The position numbers were made by a program, and so were the translations under genes. Below the pieces are notes generated by a model that worked only from the letters and a program-made list of their open reading frames with translations, was not told the DNA's origin and ran no database searches. Below, in pieces: positions 1 to 8,031 of a DNA stretch of 13,191 nucleotides (position 1 is its first letter; each line of letters opens with the position of its first letter). Source of the DNA: Rickettsiaceae bacterium (GTDB taxonomy: Bacteria; Pseudomonadota; Alphaproteobacteria; Rickettsiales; Rickettsiaceae); assembly GCA_021741285.1 (NCBI GenBank), contig JAIOYD010000015.1, positions 1-13,191 on the forward strand, written 5' to 3'.

Positions 1-212
1 ATTGCAAGGGCAAAAATTGACATTCTTTCAAGAGAACCACCTGAAAGCATGTTAAACATACCCAGGATACCACCTTGATTTTGGTGTGCAAGACTAGCGA
101 GGGCTATAGAGTCTATTCCAGGTATAGGGATAAAAGCGCCAAATCTACAAACTACCAAGACACTCAAGGTTAATATAATTCTGCTACTAAGCTCTCCTTT
201 CGTTTTTTGCAT
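1..212 (-). CDS. secY: Preprotein translocase subunit SecY, N-terminal 70 codons (cut by window edge)
   Basis: SecY is the pore subunit of the SecYEG translocon in the inner membrane. I translated this partial gene directly from the minus strand. It begins [11 protein letters not shown], followed by a hydrophobic segment ending in [14 protein letters not shown], which is the first transmembrane helix and the conserved IPIPGID motif of SecY. Then comes [23 protein letters not shown], split here as GILGMFNML and [14 protein letters not shown], the plug-region signature. The ATG at 212 is the only start codon after an in-frame TAG at 222-224, so the start is nearly forced, although the Shine-Dalgarno is weak. 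The gene follows rplO as in the usual spc operon, but after an unusually long spacer of 197 nt. The open frame continues past the window edge; nothing suggests it is broken. Confidence 0.93.
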   Translation of the reverse strand, partial: MQKTKGELSSRIILTLSVLVVCRFGAFIPIPGIDSIALASLAHQNQGGILGMFNMLSGGSLERMSIFALA

Positions 213-409
213 TATACTTATCTAGTTTAAAATACGAATTTAAAAATAAATGTTACTATAAATTCAGTTATAATATTGAAGAAAATTGACCGTTAGCTAT
301 TAATTTTTAAGACTATCAATTTATTGTTTTTATGAAAATTCTTCAAAATTATATACTTAAAATCAAGAAGCTAGCAACTAACCATAAGCTTTAATTTCGT
401 ACGCCTAAA
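213..409 (-). other. AT-rich rplO-secY spacer (leader of secY)
   Basis: This 197-nt stretch separates rplO from secY, where spc-operon genes are normally nearly contiguous. It holds no plausible gene. It contains a promoter-like sequence (described separately) and inverted repeats that could fold in a secY leader RNA. One is an 8-bp arm pair TTGAAGAA (276-283) and TTCTTCAA (339-346). Inside it lies a second 7-bp pair AAATTGA (283-289) and TCAATTT (316-322). In DNA this AT-rich such pairs can arise by chance, so the structure is only a suggestion. Confidence 0.5.
348..377 (-). promoter_or_regulatory. Candidate secY promoter
   Basis: On the minus strand the hexamer TTGCTA (372-377) is followed after 18 bp by a perfect TATAAT (348-353). 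This fits a sigma-70 type promoter that would start transcription near position 341, giving secY a leader of roughly 130 nt. The -35 hexamer matches consensus at four of six positions. The surrounding DNA is very AT-rich, which raises the chance of a false match, but the position in an unusually long spacer directly ahead of secY supports it. Confidence 0.4.
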
Positions 410-895
410 TCAGTTATCTAACTCTGGAGTTTTTACCGGTGTTTTAATTAATATTTTGCCACCAGCTTTTTCAACAACTATTTTAGCTCCTTCTGAACAA
501 GCATCTAATTCGATTGTAAGCTTATAACTTACCTTCTCAAGGCCGCCTAATAATTTAACAGGTACCATTGTACTTTTGATATAGCCAATACTAACAAGCA
601 GATCTTTATTAATATTACTAGCGCTATCAATACGCTTCATTGAAATCAAAGCCTCAATATCCGCCAGGCTAATTGGTGTATATTGTGTAGATTTTGAACA
701 ATTAAAACCTCTTTTTGGCAACCGTTTAATTAACGGCATCTGACCACCTTCAGTTTTAATTGCAACCCCAGACCTAGATTTCTGACCTTTTTCACCTTTA
801 CCACAAGTTCTGCCAGTACCGCTGCCGTTACCTCTACCAACTCTTTTTCTTGGTTTTTTGGAGCCAGGTATGTTAAATAATGTGTTTAATTTCAT
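410..895 (-). CDS. rplO: 50S ribosomal protein L15
   Basis: L15 is a late-assembly protein of the large ribosomal subunit. The 161-residue product has the family's Gly/Arg/Lys-rich N-terminal extension (KRVGRGNGSGTGRTCGKG, then GQKSRSG), which threads into 23S rRNA, followed by the GGQMPLIKRLPKRGF block around residues 50-65 and the globular C-terminal domain. Usual length is about 145-155, so the small excess is at the C-terminus. The start at 895 has AAGGAATT about 8 nt upstream and lies 15 nt after rpmD, the normal spc order. It is the last ribosomal gene before secY in this window. Confidence 0.97.
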   Translation of the reverse strand: MKLNTLFNIPGSKKPRKRVGRGNGSGTGRTCGKGEKGQKSRSGVAIKTEGGQMPLIKRLPKRGFNCSKSTQYTPISLADIEALISMKRIDSASNINKDLLVSIGYIKSTMVPVKLLGGLEKVSYKLTIELDACSEGAKIVVEKAGGKILIKTPVKTPELDN

Positions 896-910
896 GACTA
901 TAATTCCTTA

Positions 911-1120
911 TTATACAGTTTCTACACTTACTAAGTGCCTGACTTTGCTCACCATCCCTCTAACCGAAGGAGTATCTTCAAGCAGTCTTGTTCTACCAAG
1001 TTTATTTAAACCAAGACCTATTAAAGTCCTACGTTGGGCATCAGGACGGCCAATCGGACTCCCGGTTTGGATTACTTTTATCTGGTCTTTAGTTTTAGTT
1101 TTTGCTTTTTTCTCAGTCAT
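911..1120 (-). CDS. rpmD: 50S ribosomal protein L30
   Basis: L30 is a small protein of the large subunit. The 69-residue product contains the family core [20 protein letters not shown], the [21 protein letters not shown] segment (split as [10 protein letters not shown] and [11 protein letters not shown]) and the terminal VRHLVSVE. An N-terminal Lys/Thr-rich tail ([13 protein letters not shown]) makes it slightly longer than the usual 59-63 residues, so a later start cannot be excluded, but no internal Met precedes the core. It lies between rpsE (21-nt gap) and rplO (15-nt gap), as expected. The Shine-Dalgarno is poor, so translation may depend on coupling to rpsE. Confidence 0.95.
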   Translation of the reverse strand: MTEKKAKTKTKDQIKVIQTGSPIGRPDAQRRTLIGLGLNKLGRTRLLEDTPSVRGMVSKVRHLVSVETV

Positions 1121-1141
1121 GCCACTACTATCAATTTTAAT

Positions 1142-1660
1142 TTATTTGGATTCAATACCAGAAGAATTCACAGATAACTCTGCAATATTCTTATCCCTTC
1201 TAGCTGCGATAGCTTTAGGAGAACTGAGATTTTTTAAAGCATCAAACGTAGCTGCAATCATAGCATTTGGACTAGATGAACCCAAAGATTTGGCTACTAT
1301 ATCTTCTATTCCTAAACGACCAAAAATAGATCTCAATGGTCCTCCCGCGATCACGCCAGTACCAGGAGCTGCTCTTCTAAGTAAAACCTTAGCCGCTCCA
1401 CTCTTTCCTATCACATCATGATGGATCGTTCTACCTTTATATAGAGCTACAGTAATCATATTATTTCTTGCATCTTTCGTAGCTTTAGCACGAGCCTCAG
1501 TCACTTCCTTAGCCTTACCGTTCCCATAACCTACTCGGCCATTTTCATCGCCAACTATCACAATCGCTGCAAAAGAAAAGTTACGTCCACCTTTAACAAC
1601 TTTCGTCACCCTGTTTACGTGTACTAAATCTTCTACTACACCATCTGTATTTTTAGACAT
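1142..1660 (-). CDS. rpsE: 30S ribosomal protein S5
   Basis: S5 helps set decoding accuracy and mRNA unwinding in the small subunit. The product has 172 residues (family about 165-175). The double-stranded RNA-binding-like N-terminal domain is seen as [20 protein letters not shown] (residues about 14-33), including the KGGR loop where spectinomycin-resistance changes map in E. coli; the loop looks wild type apart from normal divergence. It is followed by [13 protein letters not shown] and, in the C-terminal domain, [18 protein letters not shown] and [14 protein letters not shown]. An AGAGAAAA element precedes the ATG, and rplR ends 12 nt upstream. A long open frame on the opposite strand (858-1421) is a shadow of this gene and rpmD. 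Confidence 0.98.
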   Translation of the reverse strand: MSKNTDGVVEDLVHVNRVTKVVKGGRNFSFAAIVIVGDENGRVGYGNGKAKEVTEARAKATKDARNNMITVALYKGRTIHHDVIGKSGAAKVLLRRAAPGTGVIAGGPLRSIFGRLGIEDIVAKSLGSSSPNAMIAATFDALKNLSSPKAIAARRDKNIAELSVNSSGIESK

Positions 1661-1672
1661 CTGTTTTCTCTA

Positions 1673-2029
1673 TTAAAATTGCAGTTTTTTTCTAGCTTCA
1701 TCAGCAAGAGCTTTTACAACACCATGGTATTTATGCCCGCCTTTATCGAAAGCAACAAGTTTTATTGATTTTTCTTCAGCACGATCAGCAAGAAGCTTAC
1801 CCACTTTAACCGCAAACTCTATATTACAGTTTGATTTAGCTGGCTTCCTGATTTCCTTATCTAGAGTTGAAGCAGCTACCAAAGTTCTTGACGTAGAGTC
1901 ATCTATAATTTGAGCATAAACATGACGCCCAGACTTAAAGACAGACAATCTATTTCTGTCAGATACTTTTCTTAGCTTTGTTCTTACTCTTTGCTTTCTT
2001 CTTATGAAAGCTTGGTTACTTGAACTCAT
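1673..2029 (-). CDS. rplR: 50S ribosomal protein L18
   Basis: L18 binds 5S rRNA together with L5 and forms part of the central protuberance. The 118-residue product matches the family length. It has a basic N-terminus (RRKQRVRTKLRK), the RLSVFKSGRHVYAQIIDD core, and the C-terminal FDKGGHKYHGVVKALADEAR block, which is the 5S-binding signature. It comes 90 nt after rplF, the longest gap among the spc ribosomal genes here. Upstream the sequence TAGGGGTGTGAGTAGATT offers a GAG close to the ATG or a more distant AGGGG, so ribosome binding is ordinary to weak. Confidence 0.97.
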   Translation of the reverse strand: MSSSNQAFIRRKQRVRTKLRKVSDRNRLSVFKSGRHVYAQIIDDSTSRTLVAASTLDKEIRKPAKSNCNIEFAVKVGKLLADRAEEKSIKLVAFDKGGHKYHGVVKALADEARKKLQF

Positions 2030-2119
2030 AATCTACTCACACCCCTAAATTTATCTATAATATTAAAGAAAATTTTTATTAATTTAAAAAACTTATCTAG
2101 CTCTAAACTAAAGTTAAAA
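2030..2119 (-). other. rplF-rplR spacer, 90 nt
   Basis: This very AT-rich spacer (long A/T runs on both strands) interrupts an otherwise compact gene row. I see no ORF, no convincing -35/-10 pair and no strong hairpin in it. It may simply be the decayed remains of tighter spacing. Confidence 0.5.
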
Positions 2120-2647
2120 TTAACCTTTCTTACCTTCTTTTCTCTGTACGTACTCACCTTTACGTCTTATACCTTTACCTTTATAAGGCTCAGGAGGTCT
2201 TTGACTTCTAATAAGAGCTATATACTGCCCTAATTTCTGTTTATCATGCGACTCAAGAATAATTACATTTTGCTTTGGTGCCTCAACTTTAATCCCCTCA
2301 GGAATTTCAATTTTAGTATTATGGCTTTTACCAAGGGTCAAGTTAAGATACTTTCCCTTAACAGCAGCTCTATAACCAACACCATTAACTTCTAACTCTT
2401 CGGTAAAACCAGATGTAACACCTTTAACCATACCATTGATAATACTTCTTGCAGTACCCCACATGGCCCTCGCTTCTTCTGACAGCGGTTTTACAATAAT
2501 AGATCCTTCTACATGTTCTATAGAAATCTGCCCTGCAAAAACTTTCTCAAGAAATCCTTTAGGCCCTTGAATTTTTATATTCAAACCAGAGATTTCGACC
2601 TTTACCCCTGTCGGAACTGGGATTGGTAATTTACCTACTCTTGACAT
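2120..2647 (-). CDS. rplF: 50S ribosomal protein L6
   Basis: L6 sits near the factor-binding centre of the large subunit. The 175-residue product has the typical two tandem alpha/beta repeats. It begins [15 protein letters not shown], a near-universal L6 start, and has [10 protein letters not shown] in the first domain. The second domain has [35 protein letters not shown] and the C-terminal signature [20 protein letters not shown] (the 23S rRNA contact). Length is normal. AGAG precedes the ATG at moderate distance; rpsH ends 9 nt upstream. Confidence 0.98.
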   Translation of the reverse strand: MSRVGKLPIPVPTGVKVEISGLNIKIQGPKGFLEKVFAGQISIEHVEGSIIVKPLSEEARAMWGTARSIINGMVKGVTSGFTEELEVNGVGYRAAVKGKYLNLTLGKSHNTKIEIPEGIKVEAPKQNVIILESHDKQKLGQYIALIRSQRPPEPYKGKGIRRKGEYVQRKEGKKG

Positions 2648-2656
2648 TACAAAACT

Positions 2657-3049
2657 CTAAAATACTTTACAAATTACTTCGCCGCCTACATTCTCTTTCT
2701 TGGCTTGTCTATCAGACATAACACCATGAGACGTAGACAAAATATGAATACCCATATTATTAAAATAACCAGGCAAATCCTCAATTGAGGAATAAATTCT
2801 TTTTCCTGGTTTAGATACTTTATGCACCTCAGATATTGCAGGCTCTCCAATACGCGAATATTTCAACGAAATATTAATCTCTCTTTTTTCTATATCTTTA
2901 GTGTATCCAAGGATAAAACCTTCGCTTTTTAACACGTCAAGAACCGCACATTTAAGATTAGACATAGGCAAAGCAACGTTAAGGAGCTTGCTCTTTTGAC
3001 CATTTCTAATCCTAGTTAGCATATCCGCAATATTATCTGACATCGACAT
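2657..3049 (-). CDS. rpsH: 30S ribosomal protein S8
   Basis: S8 binds the central domain of 16S rRNA early in 30S assembly; in E. coli it also represses its own operon by binding near the rplE start. The 130-residue product starts [18 protein letters not shown], typical for the family, and ends with [19 protein letters not shown] and GGEVICKVF, the conserved RNA-binding C-terminal domain. Either of two close ATGs (3049 or 3043) could serve; AGGGA lies about 11 nt before the first. Whether autoregulation exists here cannot be read from the sequence. A nested inverted repeat (2767-2811) lies inside the gene and is reported as a finding. Confidence 0.98.
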   Translation of the reverse strand: MSMSDNIADMLTRIRNGQKSKLLNVALPMSNLKCAVLDVLKSEGFILGYTKDIEKREINISLKYSRIGEPAISEVHKVSKPGKRIYSSIEDLPGYFNNMGIHILSTSHGVMSDRQAKKENVGGEVICKVF

Positions 3050-3083
3050 AATAATAATTCCCTAATCTTTAAAATATTTATTT

Positions 3084-3389
3084 TTACCAGCTCGCCTTAA
3101 TCACACCAGGAAGCATTCCTTTTGCAGCCAACTCTCTAAGCACATTACGAGACAACCCCATCTTACGATGAAAACCTCTTGGTCTTCCTGTTATTGCACA
3201 TCTATTTCTAACTCTATTTTTAGCAGAATTTCTTGGTAAATCGGCTAGCTTTAATACCAATTCAAATCTTTTCTCAAGAGGAAGCTTTTTGTCTTGTATT
3301 TGGCTAGATAAGGCTTCTCTTTTTAATCTAAAAGATTTTACTAACTTCTTTCTTTTTTCGTTTCTGTTTATAGATCCAATTTTTGCCAT
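3084..3389 (-). CDS. rpsN: 30S ribosomal protein S14 (long, zinc-independent form)
   Basis: S14 is a late-binding protein of the 30S head. At 101 residues this is the long form that lacks the CXXC pairs of zinc-binding S14; the only cysteine visible in the core is in [16 protein letters not shown]. The C-terminal [19 protein letters not shown] and the terminal KASW are diagnostic. The leader between rplE and rpsN is 23 nt, and the Shine-Dalgarno is weak (AAAAGCAC), so translation may be coupled to rplE. Only a single start is plausible: [13 protein letters not shown]. Confidence 0.97.
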   Translation of the reverse strand: MAKIGSINRNEKRKKLVKSFRLKREALSSQIQDKKLPLEKRFELVLKLADLPRNSAKNRVRNRCAITGRPRGFHRKMGLSRNVLRELAAKGMLPGVIKASW

Positions 3390-3412
3390 ATTCTTGTGCT
3401 TTTAATTAAACT

Positions 3413-3955
3413 TTAATTATAGAAGGGGAGGTTAAAACCCGATAGTAACAATTTCGCCTCTTCATTTGTCTTAGCAGTTGTTACAATAGTAATATCCATA
3501 CCCCTTATTTTATCAATTTTATCATAATTGATTTCAGGGAAAACTATCTGCTCTTTAATACCAAAAGTAATATTACCTTTACCATCAAAGCTTTTAATAG
3601 ACAATCCCTTAAACTCCTTTACCCTTGGTAGAGCAACAAGAACTAACCTTTCTAAGAATTCAAACATCCTATCTCTTCTTAGAGTAACCTTACAACCAAG
3701 CTTCATACCTTCGCGCAATTTAAAACTCGCGATAGACTTCTTGGCATACGTAGTATAAGGCTTCTGGCCAGTAATAGCTGTCATATCACTGATTGCGTGA
3801 TTGATAACTTTCGAATCAAGAACAGCATCACCAACTCCCATATTTACCACAATTTTTGATAATTTAGGCATCTGATGTTTATTAGGATACTTAAACTCAT
3901 CCTGTAAAGTTTTAATTATCTGCTTACTGTAAAGCTCTTTGAACCTAAGCAACAT
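3413..3955 (-). CDS. rplE: 50S ribosomal protein L5
   Basis: L5 binds 5S rRNA and helix 84 of 23S rRNA in the central protuberance and contacts P-site tRNA. The 180-residue product has the usual length. Signatures are [15 protein letters not shown] (residues about 29-43), the [20 protein letters not shown] segment, [19 protein letters not shown] and the C-terminal [16 protein letters not shown]. The ATG overlaps the rplX stop by one base, and AAGGAAGGT inside the rplX end gives a strong Shine-Dalgarno, so the two are translationally coupled. In E. coli the S8 repressor site lies at this start; I could not identify an equivalent fold by eye. Confidence 0.98.
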   Translation of the reverse strand: MLLRFKELYSKQIIKTLQDEFKYPNKHQMPKLSKIVVNMGVGDAVLDSKVINHAISDMTAITGQKPYTTYAKKSIASFKLREGMKLGCKVTLRRDRMFEFLERLVLVALPRVKEFKGLSIKSFDGKGNITFGIKEQIVFPEINYDKIDKIRGMDITIVTTAKTNEEAKLLLSGFNLPFYN

Positions 3956-4284
3956 TATTTACCTTCCTTAGAAATTATCTCACCAGACTTTTTAGCAAAC
4001 CTAACTTTTTTACCGTCTTCAAGAATTTTATATCCTACTTTTGTAATTTCATTTGTCTTAGGATCAATATGACTTACATTCGATACATGAATAGGAAGCT
4101 CTTTCTGCACAATACCGCCCTCACTCATTTGAGTTGGCTTAGTATGTTTTTTTGCAAGATTTACCCCAGAAACTATTAGTTTTTTCTCGGCAGGAAATAC
4201 TTTTAATACATCTCCAATCTTTCCTTTGCTTTTACCAGTTATTACCTTAACTTTATCGCCTTTTTTAATTTTTAGTTTACTCAT
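3955..4284 (-). CDS. rplX: 50S ribosomal protein L24
   Basis: L24 starts 50S assembly by binding the 5' end of 23S rRNA. The 109-residue product carries the KOW motif near its N-terminus ([20 protein letters not shown], residues about 7-26), followed by the [20 protein letters not shown] loop and the [10 protein letters not shown] strand typical of bacterial L24. Length is within the family range. The start at 4284 abuts the rplN stop, with GAGGTG inside the rplN end as a strong ribosome site. It runs into rplE with a one-base overlap. Confidence 0.97.
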   Translation of the reverse strand: MSKLKIKKGDKVKVITGKSKGKIGDVLKVFPAEKKLIVSGVNLAKKHTKPTQMSEGGIVQKELPIHVSNVSHIDPKTNEITKVGYKILEDGKKVRFAKKSGEIISKEGK

Positions 4285-4653
4285 CTAAATCACCTCTTCC
4301 GCAAGAGAAATTATTTTCATAAAGCCTCTGCCACGCAGCTCCCTAGGAACTGGCCCAAAGACTCTCGTACCTATAGGCTCATTTTGTTTATTAAGAAGAA
4401 CAGCAGAGTTAGAATCAAATACAATCGTACTTCCATCAGGCCTTCTTACACCTTTCTTTGTTCTAACAATAAGCGCTCTATGCACTTCACCCTTCTTCAC
4501 CTTGCCACCAGGAGATGCTGACTTTATTGATACCACAATAATATCACCACAACCGGATATCATACGAGCAGAGCCACCAAGGACTTTAATACACATCACT
4601 TTTTTTGCACCTGAGTTATCCGCAACATCAAGCATACTCTGCATCTGAATCAT
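4285..4653 (-). CDS. rplN: 50S ribosomal protein L14
   Basis: L14 lies at the subunit interface of the large subunit and contacts 16S rRNA. The 122-residue product is exactly the family length and begins [20 protein letters not shown], the standard start. [20 protein letters not shown] and the C-terminal [13 protein letters not shown] block are further signatures. GGAAG precedes the ATG. A 73-nt gap separates it from rpsQ, and this gap holds a promoter-like sequence, so rplN is probably the first gene of an spc transcription unit, as it is in E. coli. Confidence 0.98.
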   Translation of the reverse strand: MIQMQSMLDVADNSGAKKVMCIKVLGGSARMISGCGDIIVVSIKSASPGGKVKKGEVHRALIVRTKKGVRRPDGSTIVFDSNSAVLLNKQNEPIGTRVFGPVPRELRGRGFMKIISLAEEVI

Positions 4654-4693
4654 AATTCAAAACTTCCAATTCATATAACATTAAACAAAGGAC

Positions 4694-4722
4694 AAAATAC
4701 AGAAAATGCCCCAAAAAGTCAA
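4694..4722 (-). promoter_or_regulatory. Candidate spc operon promoter (upstream of rplN)
   Basis: On the minus strand TTGACT (4717-4722) is followed after exactly 17 bp by TATTTT (4694-4699). The -35 hexamer matches consensus at five of six positions, and the -10 hexamer resembles that proposed for the tRNA-Tyr/tuf promoter in this window. Transcription would begin near 4687, about 34 nt before the rplN start. The site starts just after the rpsQ stop, the same place where the E. coli spc promoter separates the S10 and spc operons. A short inverted repeat AAGTC/GACTT (4716-4728) overlaps the -35 box. Confidence 0.6.
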
Positions 4723-4726
4723 CGAC

Positions 4727-4957
4727 TTATTTCTCCATTACCATCCAAGACTTAGTCTTGGAGATAGGTCTGCATTCTTCGATCCTTACTTTATCCCCAA
4801 CTTTGCACTCATTATTTTCATCATGAGCGGCATATTTAGTAGATTTCCTTACGGTCTTTTTGTACAAAGGATGTGTAAAAGTTCTTTCTACTTTTACTAA
4901 AACCGTTTTGTTGTTTGTTGCACTTTCAACCGTGCCTTGTAAAATTCTTTTAGGCAT
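4727..4957 (-). CDS. rpsQ: 30S ribosomal protein S17
   Basis: S17 is a primary 16S rRNA-binding protein with an OB fold. The 76-residue product begins [12 protein letters not shown] and has [20 protein letters not shown] (residues about 15-34), [19 protein letters not shown] and [13 protein letters not shown], all S17 hallmarks. The ATG follows the rpmC stop without a spacer, and GGAGG inside the rpmC end gives a strong Shine-Dalgarno. It is the last gene of the S10 group; a 73-nt gap with a promoter-like element follows. Confidence 0.97.
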   Translation of the reverse strand: MPKRILQGTVESATNNKTVLVKVERTFTHPLYKKTVRKSTKYAAHDENNECKVGDKVRIEECRPISKTKSWMVMEK

Positions 4958-5173
4958 CTATTTCGAGCCTCCGGCTTTTCTTTTTGTTAACTCAGTATTT
5001 ACTCTAGCAATATCTTTTCTTGCTCTAGAAAATCTCGTTGTATTTGTTAGTTCCCCTAAAGTTTTCTGAAATCTCAAATTAAAAAGTTCTTTTTTTAGAA
5101 AAACCACTTTCTCCCTTAATTTCTCAATACTTAAACCCGCAAGAGCCTTTGATGTAAATTCTTTATCACTCAT
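4958..5173 (-). CDS. rpmC: 50S ribosomal protein L29
   Basis: L29 is a small two-helix protein near the peptide exit site, beside L23. The 71-residue product has the family core [20 protein letters not shown], followed by [19 protein letters not shown] and the second helix [16 protein letters not shown] short N-terminal extension ([10 protein letters not shown]) is typical of Rickettsia-type L29. The start lies inside the end of rplP (8-nt overlap), with only a weak AAAGA ribosome site, so coupling to rplP is likely. Confidence 0.96.
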   Translation of the reverse strand: MSDKEFTSKALAGLSIEKLREKVVFLKKELFNLRFQKTLGELTNTTRFSRARKDIARVNTELTKRKAGGSK

Positions 5174-5576
5174 ATCTTTGTACTATTTTTGTTCTAACCG
5201 GTAACTTTGCAGCAGCAAGCTCTAAAGCTATTCTTGCTACATCTTCATTTACTCCATCAATTTCAAACATAATCCTTCCAGGAGAAACCCTTACAGCAAA
5301 ATACTCAGGAGAACCCTTGCCTTTACCCATACGAACTTCATTTGGCTTCTTAGACACAGGTAAATCTGGGAAAATCCTAATAAAAAACTTACCTTGCCTC
5401 TTCATATGTCTTACCGCAGCACGACGAGCAGCTTCTATTTGCCTAGCTGTAACACGTAACCCATCTAGTGACTTCAAACCAAACATACCAGAGTTGAGCA
5501 TAGTTCCACTCTTTGCTTTCGAAGAAACTCTTCCTTTATGAGCTTTTCTAAATTTTTGCCTTTTTGGAGCTAACAT
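5166..5576 (-). CDS. rplP: 50S ribosomal protein L16
   Basis: L16 organises the A site of the large subunit and is needed for full activity. The 136-residue product is the normal length, begins [16 protein letters not shown] and contains [19 protein letters not shown] and the [20 protein letters not shown] block (residues about 74-93), where an arginine is hydroxylated in E. coli; the residue (in EVRMGKG) is present. GGAAGAT precedes the ATG, and rpsC ends 27 nt upstream. Its end overlaps rpmC by 8 nt. Confidence 0.98.
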   Translation of the reverse strand: MLAPKRQKFRKAHKGRVSSKAKSGTMLNSGMFGLKSLDGLRVTARQIEAARRAAVRHMKRQGKFFIRIFPDLPVSKKPNEVRMGKGKGSPEYFAVRVSPGRIMFEIDGVNEDVARIALELAAAKLPVRTKIVQRYE

Positions 5577-5603
5577 TTTAATCTTCCAATCTAATATTAA
5601 TAA

Positions 5604-6248
5604 TTATCTTCTAGGCTGCTGAGTAAATTCGCCTTTATATATCCACACTTTGACACCAATAATACCATATGTAGTCAAAGCTTCAGCTGTACCATAATCA
5701 ATATCTGCACGTAATGTATGCAAAGGAACTCTACCTTCTCTGTACCACTCGGTTCTTGCAATCTCTGCACCACCCAAACGACCAGACACTGCAACCTTAA
5801 TACCCTTACCACCTTGTTTAAAACAATTTTGAATAGCCATTTTCATCGCTTTTCTGAACGATACACGACTTTCTAACTGCTGAGCAATTGTTTGAGCGGT
5901 AATAATAGAATCAATTCCAGGCTTTTTAACCTCATGGATATTAATAAACACTTCGGCTGACGTAATTTTTTGCACATCCCGCTTTAATTTTTCAATATCA
6001 GCTCCGCTTTTTCCTATTATCATTCCAGGCTTTTTAGCATGGATATTAATAACAATACTATTACTAGGCCTTTGAATTATTACTCTACTCACTTGAGCAA
6101 GCTTATATTTTTTAATAATTAGTGATCTAACCTTTAAATCTTGCAACAATTTTTCAGCATAATCCTTCTCTGCATAAAGCACAGACTCCCAACCCTTAAA
6201 TAATGTTGGCCCTACTCTAAAACCATGGGGATTTACTTTCTGTCCCAT
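5604..6248 (-). CDS. rpsC: 30S ribosomal protein S3
   Basis: S3 lines the mRNA entry tunnel with S4 and S5 and has helicase-related function. The 214-residue product starts [13 protein letters not shown], a near-universal start. The KH type II domain is visible as [20 protein letters not shown] (residues about 70-90) with its GxxG loop (GKSG). The C-terminal domain shows [20 protein letters not shown], the [15 protein letters not shown] block and [16 protein letters not shown] sits about 8 nt before the ATG, within the end of rplV; only one base separates the two genes. Confidence 0.98.
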   Translation of the reverse strand: MGQKVNPHGFRVGPTLFKGWESVLYAEKDYAEKLLQDLKVRSLIIKKYKLAQVSRVIIQRPSNSIVINIHAKKPGMIIGKSGADIEKLKRDVQKITSAEVFINIHEVKKPGIDSIITAQTIAQQLESRVSFRKAMKMAIQNCFKQGGKGIKVAVSGRLGGAEIARTEWYREGRVPLHTLRADIDYGTAEALTTYGIIGVKVWIYKGEFTQQPRR

Positions 6249-6249
6249 A

Positions 6250-6600
6250 TTATTTCTCCTCTTTTTCGGATACTGTTATATACAAGTTACTAAACGGCTT
6301 AACAATCTTAGCCCCTCTGCCCCTTGCTCTAGCTCTAAATCTTTTCATCACTATAGAGTTACCAACAGTAGCTGAACTTACCACAAGATTATCAATATCT
6401 AATCCCATATTATTTTCTGCATTAGCAATAGCAGATTGCAAACATTTTTTTACATCAATAGCTATACGCTTGGGCGAAAATGTAAGCTGCACCAAAGCAT
6501 CCGAAACTTTTATATTTCTAATAACAGCCGCAACTAAGTTCAATTTTTGAGAACTAGTCCTTAAACGTATAATCGAAGCCCTTGCTGATAAATTACTCAT
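6250..6600 (-). CDS. rplV: 50S ribosomal protein L22
   Basis: L22 lines the nascent peptide exit tunnel with a long beta-hairpin. The 116-residue product is near the family's usual 110-119. Visible signatures are the N-terminal [17 protein letters not shown] (usually R-SP-K-RLV), the [15 protein letters not shown] helix and the hairpin region [20 protein letters not shown] at residues about 85-104, the site of macrolide-resistance changes in other bacteria; no large deletion is seen there. The rpsS TAG stop forms part of the AGGTG Shine-Dalgarno upstream of the ATG, which favours reinitiation. Confidence 0.97.
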   Translation of the reverse strand: MSNLSARASIIRLRTSSQKLNLVAAVIRNIKVSDALVQLTFSPKRIAIDVKKCLQSAIANAENNMGLDIDNLVVSSATVGNSIVMKRFRARARGRGAKIVKPFSNLYITVSEKEEK

Positions 6601-6614
6601 TATTTTCTTTGCAC

Positions 6615-6893
6615 CTATTTTCTTTTCGCTTTTTTATCCGCACCATGCCCGTGGTAAGTACGAGTTGGAGAAAACGCACCAAGCTTTTGCCCAACCATTT
6701 CTTCTGTAGCCGTAACTGGTATGAATTTATTACCATTATGAACAGCAAATGTAAAACCAACAAACATTGGCAAAATTGTTGACCTTCTCGACCAAGTTTT
6801 AATAATTTCTTTATTACTTCCTTCTATTAATTTTTGCACTTTTTTTAATAAGTGCCCATCAACAAAAGGACCTTTCCATACCGAACGTGCCAT
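6615..6893 (-). CDS. rpsS: 30S ribosomal protein S19
   Basis: S19 sits in the 30S head and contacts 23S rRNA and L5 through an intersubunit bridge. The 92-residue product begins [18 protein letters not shown] and contains [30 protein letters not shown] and [19 protein letters not shown], the full set of S19 signatures. The C-terminal basic tail is AKRK. The rplB TAG stop lies 11 nt upstream and makes up the first bases of its AGGTG ribosome-binding site. The start is unambiguous. Confidence 0.98.
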   Translation of the reverse strand: MARSVWKGPFVDGHLLKKVQKLIEGSNKEIIKTWSRRSTILPMFVGFTFAVHNGNKFIPVTATEEMVGQKLGAFSPTRTYHGHGADKKAKRK

Positions 6894-6904
6894 ATTTCAT
6901 TCAC

Positions 6905-7735
6905 CTATTTTTTTGTTCTTCTTTTCAATATAAACTTAGATGTAAGTTTATTTTTACGAGTCTTTTTACCTTTAGTAGGCTTACCCCAAGGAGTAACTGG
7001 ATGACGACCTCCAGAAGTCTTACCTTCGCCTCCACCATGTGGGTGATCGACAGGGTTCATCGCCACCCCCCTAACATGAGGACGTCTACCCAACCATCTG
7101 TTTCTTCCAGCTTTACCAACAATCGTATTTTTCTTATCAGCATTCGATAATGTGCCAATAGTTGCCATACAACTAAGTGGTACAATTCTCAGCTCGCCAG
7201 AAGCCAATTTAAGCTGAGCATAACCAGAATCCTTTCCAACCAGACTTACCGAAGCTCCAGCAGATCTTGCAATTTGACCGCCTTTACCAGGTTTCATCTC
7301 AACATTATGTATAATCGTACCGACTGGAATATTTTTTAAAGGAAGACAATTTCCAATTTTTATATCCACATCACCATTACCAGAAACTATCTTATCACCT
7401 AGGTTCAACTTAGCCGGAGCTAGAATATAAGATAGCTCTCCATCTTCGTATTTGATCAATGCTATATAAGCCGTCCTGTTGGGATCGTACTCAATACGCT
7501 CAATGGTTGCCACACTATCAAACTTATTTCTCTTAAAGTCAATAAGTCTATAAAGTTTTTTATGTCCACCACCTATATGACGAGAAGTAATCCTACCACG
7601 ATTATTTCTGCCACCAGTTTTAGAAATACCTTCCGTTAATTGCTTAAGCGGACCACTTTTCCATAAATCGCTTTTATCAACTCGAACTAAACCTCTTTGC
7701 GATGGCGTAGTTGGATTATATTTCTTTAAGGCCAT
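6905..7735 (-). CDS. rplB: 50S ribosomal protein L2
   Basis: L2 is the most conserved large-subunit protein, needed for subunit joining and peptidyl-transferase activity. The 276-residue product has the N-terminal [17 protein letters not shown], the RIT(S)[16 protein letters not shown] basic segment (residues about 49-67), an OB fold and SH3-like domain with [15 protein letters not shown], and the C-terminal [18 protein letters not shown] block. The histidine in VDHPHGGG that is functionally important in E. coli is present. GGAGG precedes the start, which overlaps the rplW stop as TAATG, indicating coupling. Confidence 0.98.
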   Translation of the reverse strand: MALKKYNPTTPSQRGLVRVDKSDLWKSGPLKQLTEGISKTGGRNNRGRITSRHIGGGHKKLYRLIDFKRNKFDSVATIERIEYDPNRTAYIALIKYEDGELSYILAPAKLNLGDKIVSGNGDVDIKIGNCLPLKNIPVGTIIHNVEMKPGKGGQIARSAGASVSLVGKDSGYAQLKLASGELRIVPLSCMATIGTLSNADKKNTIVGKAGRNRWLGRRPHVRGVAMNPVDHPHGGGEGKTSGGRHPVTPWGKPTKGKKTRKNKLTSKFILKRRTKK

Positions 7736-8031
7736 TATTTAATACCTCCAGCTAAATCTATGGTATGATCTTTTTCTAAAGTAACAATCGCCTTCTTTAC
7801 ATCAGATCTGCGACCAATAATACCCCTAAACCTCTTAACCTTACCCTTCTGGTTCAGAACATTTACAGCTTTTACTTTAACTCCAAAAATCTCTTCGATA
7901 GCTTTTTTTATCGAAGGTTTATTGCTACTTGGAGAAACTTCAAAAACATACTTACCGTGCTCACCAAGAATTGTTGATTTCTCAGTTATTATAGGTTTTC
8001 TTATCAAATCATACTTAATCTTTGTCGTCAT
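7735..8031 (-). CDS. rplW: 50S ribosomal protein L23
   Basis: L23 flanks the peptide exit and docks signal recognition particle and trigger factor. The 98-residue product shows the family start [13 protein letters not shown] (residues about 10-22), [20 protein letters not shown] and the [20 protein letters not shown] hairpin. Length is normal. Both ends overlap neighbours as TAATG (with rplD and with rplB), and GAGAGG within the rplD end gives a good Shine-Dalgarno. An 8-bp inverted repeat lies inside the gene (7893-7916) but is within chance for such DNA. Confidence 0.97.
   Translation of the reverse strand: MTTKIKYDLIRKPIITEKSTILGEHGKYVFEVSPSSNKPSIKKAIEEIFGVKVKAVNVLNQKGKVKRFRGIIGRRSDVKKAIVTLEKDHTIDLAGGIK

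Noticed and set aside
858..1421. Plus-strand open frame of 187 codons antisense to rplO/rpmD/rpsE
   Set aside because: It overlaps three intact conserved genes, has no family resemblance and no ribosome site; it is a composition shadow.
2030..2119. Internal promoter in the rplF-rplR spacer
   Set aside because: A TATTAT hexamer is present but no -35-like hexamer stands 16-19 bp upstream; AT-richness explains it.
6290..6600. Antibiotic-resistance changes in rplV, rpsE or tuf
   Set aside because: The loops where resistance changes map in E. coli (L22 hairpin, S5 KGGR loop, EF-Tu kirromycin sites) look intact; divergence is that of the lineage.
7893..7916. 8-bp perfect inverted repeat CTTCGATA/TATCGAAG inside rplW
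   Set aside because: About one or two such stems with short loops are expected by chance in 13 kb of this composition.
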